The translations under genes were made by a program, and so were the position numbers. Shown piece by piece: positions 1 through 7,481 of a stretch of 22,496 bases of DNA. The stretch comes from an uncultured Brevundimonas sp. (GTDB taxonomy: Bacteria > Pseudomonadota > Alphaproteobacteria > Caulobacterales > Caulobacteraceae). The stretch covers positions 1 through 22,496 of the forward strand of contig CAMPGL010000014.1 of NCBI GenBank assembly GCA_946885435.1. Direction: 5' to 3'. Positions within the stretch are counted from its first letter, which is position 1; each line of letters opens with the position of its first letter. Below the pieces are notes generated by a model, which made no database searches, was not told where the DNA came from, and was given only the letters and a program-made list of their open reading frames with translations.

Positions 1-1034
1 GAGGCGAGGCGGACGTTCTGGCCGCGGCGGCCGATGGCCAGGCTCAGCTGCTCGTCCGGCACCACGACCTCGACGCGACCCTCTTCCTCGTCGATCACGA
101 CCTTGGACACTTCAGCGGGCGCAAGCGCGTTCACGATGAAGGTCGGCTCGTCGTTGTTCCACTGGATGATGTCGATCTTCTCGCCCTGCAGCTCGGCCAC
201 AACCGCCTGCACGCGCGAGCCGCGCATGCCGACACAGGCGCCGACCGGATCGATCGAGGAGTCGTTGGACAGCACCGCCATCTTGGCGCGCGAGCCCGGA
301 TCCCGCGCGGCGGCGCGGATCTCGATCACGCCGTCGTAGACCTCGGGGACCTCCTGGGCGAACAGCTTGGCCATGAAGCCCGGATGGGCGCGGCTGAGCA
401 TGATCTGCGGGCCCTTGGTCTCGCGCCGCACGTCATAGATGTAGCTGCGGATACGGTCGCCGATGTTGAACAGCTCGCGCGGGATCGACTGGTCACGGCG
501 CATGACGCCCTCGCCCCGACCAAGGTCGACGATCACGTTGCCGTATTCGACGCGCTTGACGGTGCCGTTGACGATTTCGCCGACGCGGTCCTTGAACTCT
601 TCGTACTGACGCTCGCGCTCGGCCTCGCGGACCTTATGCATGACGACCTGGCGGGCCATCTGGGTCTGGACCCGGCCGAATTCGAAGGGCGGCAGGGTCT
701 CGACGTATTCCTTGCCGATCTCGGCCTCGGCGTCGGTCTTGCGGGCGATCGACAGGCGCACATAGGCGTCGTCGTTGAACATCTCGCCCTCTTCCTCCGG
801 CTCCCAGTCGTCGGCGACGACAGTCACGTGGCGGGTCAGGGTCAGCTCGCCGGTCTTGACGTCGATCCGCGCGCGGATGTCGTGGTCGGCGCCGTAGCGG
901 GCCTTGGCCCCCTTCACGATCGCGTCCTCGATGGCCTCGATGACGATCTCCTTGTCGATCGCCTTTTCGCGGGCGACCGCATCGGCGATCTGCAGCAGTT
1001 CGAGACGGTTTGCGGAAACGCCCGTCAGGCTCAT
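1..1034 (-). CDS. nusA: Transcription termination/antitermination factor NusA (C-terminal part outside window)
   Basis: NusA binds RNA polymerase and nascent RNA and modulates pausing, termination and antitermination in the cytoplasm. My translation from the ATG at 1034-1032 gives about 344 residues with no stop before the window edge; it begins [20 protein letters not shown], a typical alphaproteobacterial NusA start. The N-terminal polymerase-binding domain covers roughly residues 1-125. An S1 domain follows ([20 protein letters not shown] and onward), then KH1 with GMRGSRV and KH2 with [12 protein letters not shown] at the edge. The start lies 3 nt after the rimP stop, and its likely Shine-Dalgarno (AGAGGA) lies inside the last rimP codons, so the two genes are translationally linked. 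The rimP-nusA order is the conserved one, with infB normally further downstream. Identity is very secure; only the C-terminus is unseen. Confidence 0.97.
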   Translation of the reverse strand, partial: MSLTGVSANRLELLQIADAVAREKAIDKEIVIEAIEDAIVKGAKARYGADHDIRARIDVKTGELTLTRHVTVVADDWEPEEEGEMFNDDAYVRLSIARKTDAEAEIGKEYVETLPPFEFGRVQTQMARQVVMHKVREAERERQYEEFKDRVGEIVNGTVKRVEYGNVIVDLGRGEGVMRRDQSIPRELFNIGDRIRSYIYDVRRETKGPQIMLSRAHPGFMAKLFAQEVPEVYDGVIEIRAAARDPGSRAKMAVLSNDSSIDPVGACVGMRGSRVQAVVAELQGEKIDIIQWNNDEPTFIVNALAPAEVSKVVIDEEEGRVEVVVPDEQLSLAIGRRGQNVRLA

Positions 1035-1037
1035 GGC

Positions 1038-1568
1038 CTATTCCTCTTCAGTCAGCGTCGGATCGGGCCGCTTGGCGGCGCCGAGTTTCATGAGTTCGTC
1101 GTTCAGGACCAGCTTGGCCTCGGACAACCAGGCGAAGGGGATGAGCGCGGTATCCTCCTCGCCCTCCAGGTCGACCAGCACGTCCTCGCCCTCGACCCCG
1201 GCCAGCCGGCCGCGGAAGCGCTTGCGTCCCTCGACCAGCCGGTCGGTCTCCAGCCGGGCCTCGAGACCCTCGAAGGTGGTGAAGTCCTCCAGCCGCGTCA
1301 GCGGCCGGTCGATGCCCGGCGAGGAGACCTCGAGCAGATATTCGCCCGAGATCGGATCCGCGGCCTCAAGCACCTCGGAGATGGCGCGCGACAGGCGCGC
1401 GCACTGCTCGACGTTGATCTCGTGGTCTTCCGGCCGCTCGGCCATGATCTGAAGACGGCGGCGCTGGCCGCCCATCAGGCGCAGGCGCACGATCTCGAGC
1501 CCCTGGCTCTCGGCCACGGGCTCCAGGAGCTCCAGCAGCTTGCGATCCTCGCCGGTCTTGGCGCGCAA
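1038..1568 (-). CDS. rimP: Ribosome maturation factor RimP
   Basis: RimP assists maturation of the 30S ribosomal subunit. The product is 176 aa if it starts at the TTG at 1568-1566 ([20 protein letters not shown]). Family hallmarks are [22 protein letters not shown] near the N-terminus and the strongly conserved [15 protein letters not shown] in the middle, followed by the C-terminal SH3-like domain ([20 protein letters not shown]). An open frame continues upstream to 1829, but a candidate promoter at 1662-1690 and a terminator-like hairpin at 1584-1616 occupy that stretch, and the ATG at 1664-1662 would overlap the -10 element. I therefore prefer the TTG, although its Shine-Dalgarno is weak. 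It is followed 3 nt later by nusA. The function is secure; the exact start is less so. Confidence 0.92.
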   Translation of the reverse strand: MRAKTGEDRKLLELLEPVAESQGLEIVRLRLMGGQRRRLQIMAERPEDHEINVEQCARLSRAISEVLEAADPISGEYLLEVSSPGIDRPLTRLEDFTTFEGLEARLETDRLVEGRKRFRGRLAGVEGEDVLVDLEGEEDTALIPFAWLSEAKLVLNDELMKLGAAKRPDPTLTEEE

Positions 1569-1583
1569 AGGTCGAATCCCAAC

Positions 1584-1616
1584 AAAAAAGCGGCCGGCCC
1601 GGTGTCGGACCGCCGC
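1584..1616 (-). terminator. Intrinsic-terminator-like hairpin in the rimP-nusA leader
   Basis: Read on the minus strand, GCGGC (1616-1612) pairs with GCCGC (1594-1590), and GGTCC (1611-1607) pairs with GGGCC (1600-1596), with a one-base bulge at 1595 and a 6-nt loop. Six T residues follow immediately (1589-1584). It lies upstream of the rimP start and downstream of the candidate promoter, so it would act on the rimP-nusA transcript itself. Confidence 0.7.
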
Positions 1617-1638
1617 TCTCAGGAGCGTCGTCCGACGC
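1604..1638 (-). promoter_or_regulatory. Upstream leader hairpin / possible antiterminator pairing
   Basis: On the minus strand GCGTC (1638-1634) and GACGC (1629-1625) form a 5-bp hairpin with loop GGAC. Within it, GTCGGAC (1636-1630) is perfectly complementary to GTCCGAC (1610-1604), which includes part of the 5' arm of the terminator-like hairpin. The two structures would be mutually exclusive, as in an attenuator. The pairing is seen directly; any regulatory role is inferred. Confidence 0.45.
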
Positions 1639-1661
1639 CCGCCGATAACGATGTGGAGGGC

Positions 1662-1690
1662 CATATAGCGCAAGGCGCCCCGGCTTCCAA
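1662..1690 (-). promoter_or_regulatory. Candidate housekeeping promoter for rimP-nusA
   Basis: On the minus strand TTGGAA (1690-1685) and TATATG (1667-1662) are separated by exactly 17 nt. The -10 lies in GCTATATG, close to the Caulobacter housekeeping -10 consensus GCTANAWC. Transcription would start near 1655 and give a leader of roughly 85 nt holding both leader hairpins. Confidence 0.55.
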
Positions 1691-1761
1691 GTCCGCCGAT
1701 GGCGCCAAAACGACGGACCGGCGTTATGGTGAACAAGCTTGACCGGAACAGGAGGCGTCTC

Positions 1762-2106
1762 GTGGACACCATCATCGGCTTCTTCCAGCAGGTCCTCGAG
1801 CTGGCCCAGGCCGGCTTTTCAGGGGTCAATCAGGTGCTGGGCCTGATCATCGCACTGGTGGGCGCGCTGATCATGGTCACTTGGCGCGACCTGTGGCGCA
1901 CCGCGGCAGGGGCGGCGGTCGTGCATGTGCTGATCGGGGCGGTGCTGCCGATGCTGGACGGCGGTCAGTTCGCCCTGCCGAACGTGCTCAGCCTGACCTT
2001 CTGGATGATGCTGCTCGGCCTGTTCCTCGGCTTCGCCATCGTCATCGCGCTGTTCTTCTTCGTGAAGTCGCTGTTCGTGCGGCCGGCGCACCGGCACGCG
2101 CACTAG
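1762..2106 (+). CDS. Small hypothetical inner-membrane protein
   Basis: I do not recognise a family. The GTG at 1762 is preceded by a strong AGGAGG (1750-1755) with a 6-nt spacer, giving 114 aa; the open frame begins further upstream at 1699 without a comparable ribosome binding site. Three hydrophobic segments are visible: about residues 24-41 ([18 protein letters not shown]), 47-65 (around [15 protein letters not shown]) and 75-100 ([21 protein letters not shown]). The tail is short, basic and histidine-rich (RPAHRHAH). It is divergent from rimP and convergent with dapB, and is the only rightward gene on this arm of the origin. Its stop lies inside a long inverted repeat. Membrane location is well supported; function is unknown. 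Confidence 0.75.
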   Translation: MDTIIGFFQQVLELAQAGFSGVNQVLGLIIALVGALIMVTWRDLWRTAAGAAVVHVLIGAVLPMLDGGQFALPNVLSLTFWMMLLGLFLGFAIVIALFFFVKSLFVRPAHRHAH

Positions 2107-2173
2107 GAGGGCTAGGGCTTAGGGCCTGGACCGGCTGTGTCGAAAGCAATGCCGGCTAAGCCCTACGTCCTAG
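2103..2173. repeat. Long imperfect palindrome between convergent genes
   Basis: Outer arms CTAGGA (2103-2108) and TCCTAG (2168-2173), middle arms TAGGGCTTAG (2113-2122) and CTAAGCCCTA (2156-2165), and inner arms CCGGC (2131-2135) and GCCGG (2151-2155) are each perfect inverted repeats in nested order. The structure includes the stop codon of the small membrane-protein gene and ends 11 bp before the dapB stop. There is no T-tract on either strand, so it is not a classical intrinsic terminator; it could be a bidirectional 3'-end structure or a REP-like element. Confidence 0.65.
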
Positions 2174-2183
2174 GATCCAGCGG

Positions 2184-2933
2184 CTACGCCTGCCGGAACC
2201 CCAGGACGTCCTGCATGCCGTAGAGGCCGGGGGGCCGGCCGCGCGCCCACAGGGCGGCGATGACGGCGCCGCGGGCGAACAGCTGACGGTCCCGCGCGGA
2301 GTGGGAGAGGGTCAGGATCTCGTCGTCGGCGGCGAAGATGACCTGGTGCTCGCCGACGATGCCGCCGGCGCGGATGGCCGAAAAGCCGATCTGGCCGGTG
2401 ACGCGCTCGTCTCCGATGCCCTCGCGCATCGGGCTGCGGACATTCCTGAGGGCCTGACCGCGGCCGTCGGCGGCGGCCTCGCCGAGCATGATCGCGGTGC
2501 CCGAGGGCGCGTCCTTCTTCATGCGATGATGGGCCTCGACGACCTCGATGTCCCAGTCGGCGGCGGGCAGGCGCTGGGCGGCCTGGGCGACCAGGCCCAG
2601 CAGCATGTTCACCCCGAGCGAAAAGTTGCCGCTCTTGACGATGGCGACGCGCTCGGCCGCCCGCTCGATCTCGGCGTCCTGCTCCGGCGTGAAGCCGGTG
2701 GCGCCGATGACCAGGGCAGGACCGCCCTGATCCGCGCAACGCCGCGCCAGCTCGACCGAGGCCTCGGGCAGGGTGAAGTCGATCACCACGTCGCAGACGC
2801 TGAGGTCCGGCGTCTCGTTGCGGTCGAAGCGGCAGGGCACGACCACGTCGGGCCGCGTGTCCAGCACGGCGGAGACGGCGCGGCCCATGCGACCGCGGGC
2901 GCCCGCCAGTCCGATGTGGATCAGCCCCGCCAT
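2184..2933 (-). CDS. dapB: 4-hydroxy-tetrahydrodipicolinate reductase
   Basis: DapB reduces hydroxy-tetrahydrodipicolinate with NAD(P)H in the diaminopimelate/lysine pathway, feeding peptidoglycan and protein synthesis. The 249-aa product has the usual length for the enzyme (about 240-275 aa). The Rossmann dinucleotide motif GLAGARGRMGRAV is at residues 8-20, a conserved IDFTLPEAS is near residue 51, and the active-site signature VEAHHRMKKDAPSGTA (about 132-147) carries the catalytic His and Lys. The start ATG (2933-2931) is 15 nt after the rho stop, so dapB is probably co-transcribed with rho. The base run just before the start is GGGGGAC, a G-only Shine-Dalgarno of interest for the C-rich small RNA candidate at 16435-16592. 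asd, from the same pathway, lies on the other arm. Confidence 0.97.
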   Translation of the reverse strand: MAGLIHIGLAGARGRMGRAVSAVLDTRPDVVVPCRFDRNETPDLSVCDVVIDFTLPEASVELARRCADQGGPALVIGATGFTPEQDAEIERAAERVAIVKSGNFSLGVNMLLGLVAQAAQRLPAADWDIEVVEAHHRMKKDAPSGTAIMLGEAAADGRGQALRNVRSPMREGIGDERVTGQIGFSAIRAGGIVGEHQVIFAADDEILTLSHSARDRQLFARGAVIAALWARGRPPGLYGMQDVLGFRQA

Positions 2934-2948
2934 GTCCCCCGGCTCCCC

Positions 2949-4295
<1,347 letters not shown>

Positions 4296-4515
4296 GGGTC
4301 TTCTTGCAGACGGCCGGGCCGGGTCCGGATGCGGACCTCGGGCGTCAGCCTGGAAATCTTCGGCGCTCGCGCGCGGTGGGGAAGGTCGGACCTGGCCGCG
4401 TTCGAAGGAGCGATCAGAGCCGGAAAGGAGGTGGGAAGGCGGCGAATCCGTCCCGGATTTCAGCGCCTGATCAAGCAGGACCACAGGCCGGGGCGTGCGT
4501 CAAGCGCCGGCGGCC
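4296..4515 (-). other. rho leader / hemJ-rho intergenic region
   Basis: This is 220 bp without a convincing gene. On the minus strand it would be the 5' leader of rho, which is long and autoregulated in other bacteria. A TTGACG (rc 4498-4503) just after the hemJ stop matches a -35 element, but no good -10 lies at a suitable distance. I see no intrinsic terminator between hemJ and rho, so readthrough from the heme operon into rho is possible. Confidence 0.4.
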
Positions 4516-4986
4516 TCAGCCGAAGGTCCACTCCAGCGTCACAGACAGCACCATGGCGATGGCCAGGACGAAAGGAATCTCGTTGGTCATCCGCCAGAAG
4601 CGGCCCGTCCGGCGCGAGGTCCCGGCCGCGATCCGCTTGCGCTCGGCCATCAGATAGTGATGCCAGCCGGTCAGCAGAAGGACCCCCGCCAGCTTCACGA
4701 TCATCCAGGGCTGCTGCAGGAAGGACCAGTCCGACCCCTCGCCCGAACGGATCCAGATCAGCCAGGCGCCGAACACCCAAGCGAGCACCATGGCCGGGTT
4801 GAGGATGATCTTGAGCAGGCGCAGCTGCCAGTTGCGGAGCAGCGCCCGCATCTCGGCGCGAACGGCCGAGGGGCCGTCGGCCTGCTCGGCGTCATAGGCG
4901 AACAGGCGCGGCAGGAAGAGCAGGCCGGCCATCCAGGCGATCACGGCCAGGATGTGAAGGCCGCGGGCCAGATCATAGGCGCTCAT
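4516..4986 (-). CDS. hemJ: Protoporphyrinogen IX oxidase HemJ
   Basis: HemJ is the membrane-bound, oxygen-independent type of protoporphyrinogen oxidase, which makes protoporphyrin IX for ferrochelatase. The product is 156 aa from the ATG at 4986 (MSAYDLARGLHILAVIAWMA), typical for the family. It has four hydrophobic helices: about 8-27, 57-77, 88-108 and 133-153. The conserved His11 in the first helix, the following LPRLFAYD, the central RLLKIILNPAM-W region and the WHHYLMAERKRIA segment fit HemJ. The ATG overlaps the hemH stop as ATGA, showing translational coupling in a hemE-hemH-hemJ operon. This adjacency strongly supports the call over a generic DUF2269-like membrane protein. Confidence 0.93.
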   Translation of the reverse strand: MSAYDLARGLHILAVIAWMAGLLFLPRLFAYDAEQADGPSAVRAEMRALLRNWQLRLLKIILNPAMVLAWVFGAWLIWIRSGEGSDWSFLQQPWMIVKLAGVLLLTGWHHYLMAERKRIAAGTSRRTGRFWRMTNEIPFVLAIAMVLSVTLEWTFG

Positions 4987-6011
4987 ACCGCCCTCCGTTC
5001 GGCCTGGCAGGGACAGGCCTTCCAGTCGCCCCGGCAGCCGGGACCGAAGGGCGCGACGCCACGACGCCCGGCCGCCTGGCGCACCGCCTCGGCCAGGGCC
5101 GCCACGAACGGAGCGGCCACACCCACCGCCGGCGCCCGCAGATAGGGGCTGACCCCCAGCTCGCCGGCCAGGTGCGCATATTCGATGTCGAGCTCGACCA
5201 GGGTCTCGATGTGCTCGGAGACGAAGGCGATCGGGACGACTATCGCGCCGACGCCGTCCCTCGCAGCCTGCTCCAGCGCTTCGGGCGTCGAGGGCCCCAG
5301 CCATTTCAGCGGTCCGACGCGGCTCTGGTAGCAGATGGACCAGTCCGTCAGGCCCGCGGCCGCCGCGACGGCGGCGCAGCCCGCCTCGACCTGTTCCTGA
5401 TAGGGATCGCCGCGGCCGGAGATGACCTTCTCGGGCACCCCGTGGGCGGAGAACAGCACGCGCACGGGCCGATCCCCAGCCTCGGCCAGTTTCTCGCGGA
5501 TGGCGGCGGCCTGGGCCTCGATCCAGCCCGCCGCCTGCGGATAGCAGCACACCGCGCTGACCTCGCCCGGCCCCCGGTAGACCTCGCGCCAGGCCTTCAG
5601 CGACGATCCCGTCGTGGTCGTGGAGAACTGCGGATAGAGCGGCAGCAGCACGACCCGATCCGGAGCGAAGGCTGCGACGTCGCGCGCCGTCTCCTCGGTC
5701 AGCGGGTTCCAGTAGCGCATGGCGATGAAGACGCGAGCGCCGGGCAGGTCGGACTGCAGCGCCGCCTCCAGCGCGGCGGCCTGTTTGCGGGTCTCGGGCA
5801 GCAGGGGCGAGCCGCCGCCCATCAGCGCATAGTTGGCCTGGGCGGACGTTTCGCGCCGTTTGGCGATCAGCCAGGCGAGCGGTCCGCGGATCAGGCCGGG
5901 CAGACCGATGATGGCCGGGTCCGAAAACAGGTTCTGAAGGAACGGGCGGACCGTGGCCTGATCGCCGGGCCCCCCGAGATTGAACAGGACGACGGCGACC
6001 CGCTCAGCCAT
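4983..6011 (-). CDS. hemH: Ferrochelatase, probably a [2Fe-2S] type
   Basis: HemH inserts ferrous iron into protoporphyrin IX, the last step of heme b synthesis. The 342-aa product starts at the ATG at 6011, inside the end of hemE (8-nt overlap). Signatures are VVLFNLGGPGD (7-17), LPLYPQFSTTTTGSS (123-137), the active-site VLFSAHGVPEKVI (185-197, His190) and FVSEHIETLVELDIEY (263-278). The C-terminus has Cys326, Cys333 and Cys335 in GCRGDWKACPCQ, plus Cys155/Cys156 internally. That spacing matches the iron-sulfur ligand pattern reported for the Caulobacter crescentus enzyme (as I recall, Cys158, 332, 339, 341), so a [2Fe-2S] cluster is likely. The longer open frame upstream lies inside hemE and is not used. 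Confidence 0.97.
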   Translation of the reverse strand: MAERVAVVLFNLGGPGDQATVRPFLQNLFSDPAIIGLPGLIRGPLAWLIAKRRETSAQANYALMGGGSPLLPETRKQAAALEAALQSDLPGARVFIAMRYWNPLTEETARDVAAFAPDRVVLLPLYPQFSTTTTGSSLKAWREVYRGPGEVSAVCCYPQAAGWIEAQAAAIREKLAEAGDRPVRVLFSAHGVPEKVISGRGDPYQEQVEAGCAAVAAAAGLTDWSICYQSRVGPLKWLGPSTPEALEQAARDGVGAIVVPIAFVSEHIETLVELDIEYAHLAGELGVSPYLRAPAVGVAAPFVAALAEAVRQAAGRRGVAPFGPGCRGDWKACPCQAERRAV

Positions 6012-7047
6012 GGGCCTTGATCCGGCCGAGCACCCGCTCGACGTGGGCGATCGGCGTGTCCGGCAGGATGCCGTGACCGAGGTTGAACACCCACGGCCCG
6101 TCGCCCCAGGCCTGGAGCAGCTGGTCCACGCGGCGGTCCAGCCGTTCACCACCGGCGCGCAGAAGCAGGGGATCGAGCGCGCCCTGGATCGGCTTGATGG
6201 CCTGGACCCGGCGGCCGACCTCCAGCGGACAGGCGGTGTCGAGCCCGACGGCCTGGACATCCACTTCGCCCGCATAGCGCTCGGCCAGGGCCGCCGAGCC
6301 GCGCGGGAAGCCGATCAGGGGAACGGTGACGCCCAGCTCCCGCACTCGCGCGACCAGCTTCTGGTGAGATTTCAGGACCAGGGTCTCGAACAGGTCGTCG
6401 GGCATGCCCTCCGCCCAGCTCTCGAAGATCTGCAGCGCCTGGGCGCCGGCGGAGGCCTGCATCTTCAAATACCAGGCCGTGGCCTCGACGAGCACCTCGA
6501 GCAGCGCCTCGACCTTCTCCGGCTCGGCGTAGGCGTAGGTGCGAGCGTTGGCGCGCTCGCCCTTGCCGATGGTGCGGGCCACCCCGTCCAGCATGTAGGT
6601 CGCCACCGTCCAGGGCGCGCCGGCGAAGCCGATCAGGGCCTTGTCGGGCGTCAGTTCGCTACGCACCCGTGTGAGCGTCTCGCCGACCTGGGACAGGGCG
6701 CGGCCCGCGTCCTCGACCCGCGGGCGCATGGCCGCGATCTCCGGCAGGGCGCCGAGCCGGGGGCCTTCGCCGGCCTCGAACCAGACCTCCTGGCCGAGCG
6801 CGCCGGGGATCAGCAGGATGTCGGCGAAGACGATCGCCGCATCGAAGGGAAACCGCCGGAGCGGCTGGAGCGTCGCCTCGGCCGCCATCTCCGGGTTCAG
6901 GCAGAAGGCGATGAAGTCCGGCGCCTGGGCCCTGAGCGCCCGGTACTCCGGCAGGTACCGGCCTGCCTGGCGCATGAACCAGACCGGAGGGCTGGACTGC
7001 CGCTCGCCGCTAAGGACGCGCAGGAAGGGCGAGGGCTCGGAGTTCAT
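6004..7047 (-). CDS. hemE: Uroporphyrinogen decarboxylase
   Basis: HemE removes four carboxyl groups from uroporphyrinogen III to give coproporphyrinogen III. The product is 347 aa, a normal length. The N-terminal family signature PVWFMRQAGRYLPEYR (21-36) carries substrate-binding arginines; FADILLIPGALG, the LIGFAGAPWTVATYM stretch and the C-terminal FNLGHGILPDTP are also conserved. The start ATG (7047-7045) has a modest AGAGG upstream. It is the first gene of hemE-hemH-hemJ and is transcribed away from the origin region; in Caulobacter the hemE promoter lies inside Cori. Its stop overlaps the hemH start by 8 nt. Confidence 0.98.
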   Translation of the reverse strand: MNSEPSPFLRVLSGERQSSPPVWFMRQAGRYLPEYRALRAQAPDFIAFCLNPEMAAEATLQPLRRFPFDAAIVFADILLIPGALGQEVWFEAGEGPRLGALPEIAAMRPRVEDAGRALSQVGETLTRVRSELTPDKALIGFAGAPWTVATYMLDGVARTIGKGERANARTYAYAEPEKVEALLEVLVEATAWYLKMQASAGAQALQIFESWAEGMPDDLFETLVLKSHQKLVARVRELGVTVPLIGFPRGSAALAERYAGEVDVQAVGLDTACPLEVGRRVQAIKPIQGALDPLLLRAGGERLDRRVDQLLQAWGDGPWVFNLGHGILPDTPIAHVERVLGRIKAHG

Positions 7048-7182
7048 GAAGGCCTCTTAGGGCGCCCGCCGAGCAAGGCTCAATCCCTCTTAAGAGATAA
7101 GGATTCGAAGAAGGTGGTGAAGAGTCGTTGGAGGCAGGCGCCGCGGGGATAGTTCGCGGCCATCCGACCGCGGCGCCCGGGC

Positions 7183-7188
7183 TCCCCA
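7183..7188 (+). promoter_or_regulatory. Weak DnaA-type motif TCCCCA
   Basis: TCCCCA, followed by CA, resembles the weak DnaA motifs described at the Caulobacter origin. A second copy is on the minus strand at 7227-7232 (TGGGGA on plus). Six-base matches are common by chance in GC-rich DNA, so support is modest. Confidence 0.3.
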
Positions 7189-7235
7189 CAGGCTTTCACG
7201 ACAGTTCGAGGCGAAATCCAGAGACTTGGGGACGG

Positions 7236-7244
7236 TGTGGAAAG
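7236..7244 (-). promoter_or_regulatory. DnaA-box-like 9-mer abutting the CtrA array
   Basis: On the minus strand this reads CTTTCCACA, 7 of 9 matches to TTATCCACA. It ends at the base before the first CtrA half-site, so DnaA and CtrA binding would probably exclude each other. Confidence 0.5.
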
Positions 7245-7292
7245 TTAATGAAGGGTTAAGGATTCCTTACCGAAATCCTAACGCGGCCTTAA
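7245..7292 (+). promoter_or_regulatory. Phased CtrA-binding array (five half-sites)
   Basis: The CtrA consensus is TTAA-N7-TTAA. Here TTAA (7245-7248), TTAA (7256-7259), TTAC (7267-7270), CTAA (7278-7281) and TTAA (7289-7292) follow one another, each separated by exactly 7 nt. The first pair is a perfect site, the last pair differs by one base, and the middle TTAC continues the register. CtrA represses initiation at the Caulobacter origin by binding such sites. Confidence 0.85.
7261..7265. promoter_or_regulatory. GANTC (CcrM-type) methylation site inside the CtrA array
   Basis: GATTC at 7261-7265 lies in the spacer between the second and third CtrA half-sites. Another GATTC is at 7102-7106. 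CcrM methylates GANTC in Caulobacterales, and fully versus hemi-methylated states report passage of the replication fork. Confidence 0.6.
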
Positions 7293-7371
7293 CGCCCCGC
7301 TGGGCGCCGTCGTGAACGATTGATGTTTGTCCCAGACGTGGGGCGGACCGGTTTCGGCCCGTCGCGCGGCG

Positions 7372-7380
7372 CGTGGAAAA
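7372..7380 (-). promoter_or_regulatory. DnaA-box-like 9-mer
   Basis: Minus-strand TTTTCCACG matches TTATCCACA at 7 of 9 positions. A weaker plus-strand relative, CTGTCCACC (6 of 9), follows at 7390-7398. Confidence 0.4.
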
Positions 7381-7472
7381 ACCCGCCGGCTGTCCACCCT
7401 CTTCCCGGATGCAAGGCCGACGCCGCCGCGCTAGGGTCGTCTCTCCCACTTCGGCGCCCAGGCGAGCCCAGA

Positions 7473-7481
7473 TTGTCCACA
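7473..7481 (+). promoter_or_regulatory. DnaA-box-like 9-mer overlapping the PPSR start codon
   Basis: TTGTCCACA matches TTATCCACA at 8 of 9 positions and is the best such match in the origin region. Its first three bases are the likely TTG start codon of the PPSR gene. Confidence 0.55.

Larger units (their letters stand above)
7048..7472. other. oriC: Probable chromosomal replication origin (Cori-type) between hemE and PPSR
   Basis: This is the longest gene-free stretch (425 bp). Its position between divergent hemE and the PPSR gene is that of the Caulobacter crescentus origin. It holds a five-half-site CtrA array (7245-7292), DnaA-box-like 9-mers at 7236-7244 and 7372-7380 plus one at the right border (7473-7481), weak TCCCCA-type motifs at 7183-7188 and 7227-7232, two GANTC sites (7102, 7261), and a perfect palindrome CTCTTAAGAG at 7087-7096. 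The 7240-7295 segment is clearly less GC-rich than its surroundings and could include the unwinding region. Most genes point away from it, as expected for a bidirectional origin. I could not find a convincing IHF site. Confidence 0.88.

Noticed and set aside
384..1742. 452-codon open frame on the plus strand
   Set aside because: Antisense to nusA and rimP, whose motifs are unmistakable; no ribosome binding site or recognisable domain.
4296..4484. 63-codon N-terminal extension of rho
   Set aside because: The translated extension has no similarity to Rho, is rich in Pro/Ser/Arg, and the ATG at 4295 starts directly before the usual Rho N-terminal region.
4498..4503. TTGACG (minus strand) as a rho promoter -35
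   Set aside because: The best -10-like sequence (GCTTGATC) is 20 nt away, outside the accepted spacer, and the hexamer at the normal distance is a poor match.
7080..7093. TCAA-N6-TTAA as another CtrA site near hemE
   Set aside because: The spacer is 6 nt instead of 7 and the first half-site has a mismatch.
7194..7201. TTTCACGA as a parS half-site
   Set aside because: No palindromic second half follows; parS needs a near-complete 16-bp palindrome.
7320..7472. 51-codon N-terminal extension of the PPSR protein
   Set aside because: It would place coding sequence through the origin elements, and the family normally begins shortly before the TYFHVHLVSDSTGE segment.
7048..7472. IHF site in the origin region
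   Set aside because: The nearest match (AATCCAGAGACTTG around 7215) has several mismatches to WATCAANNNNTTR.
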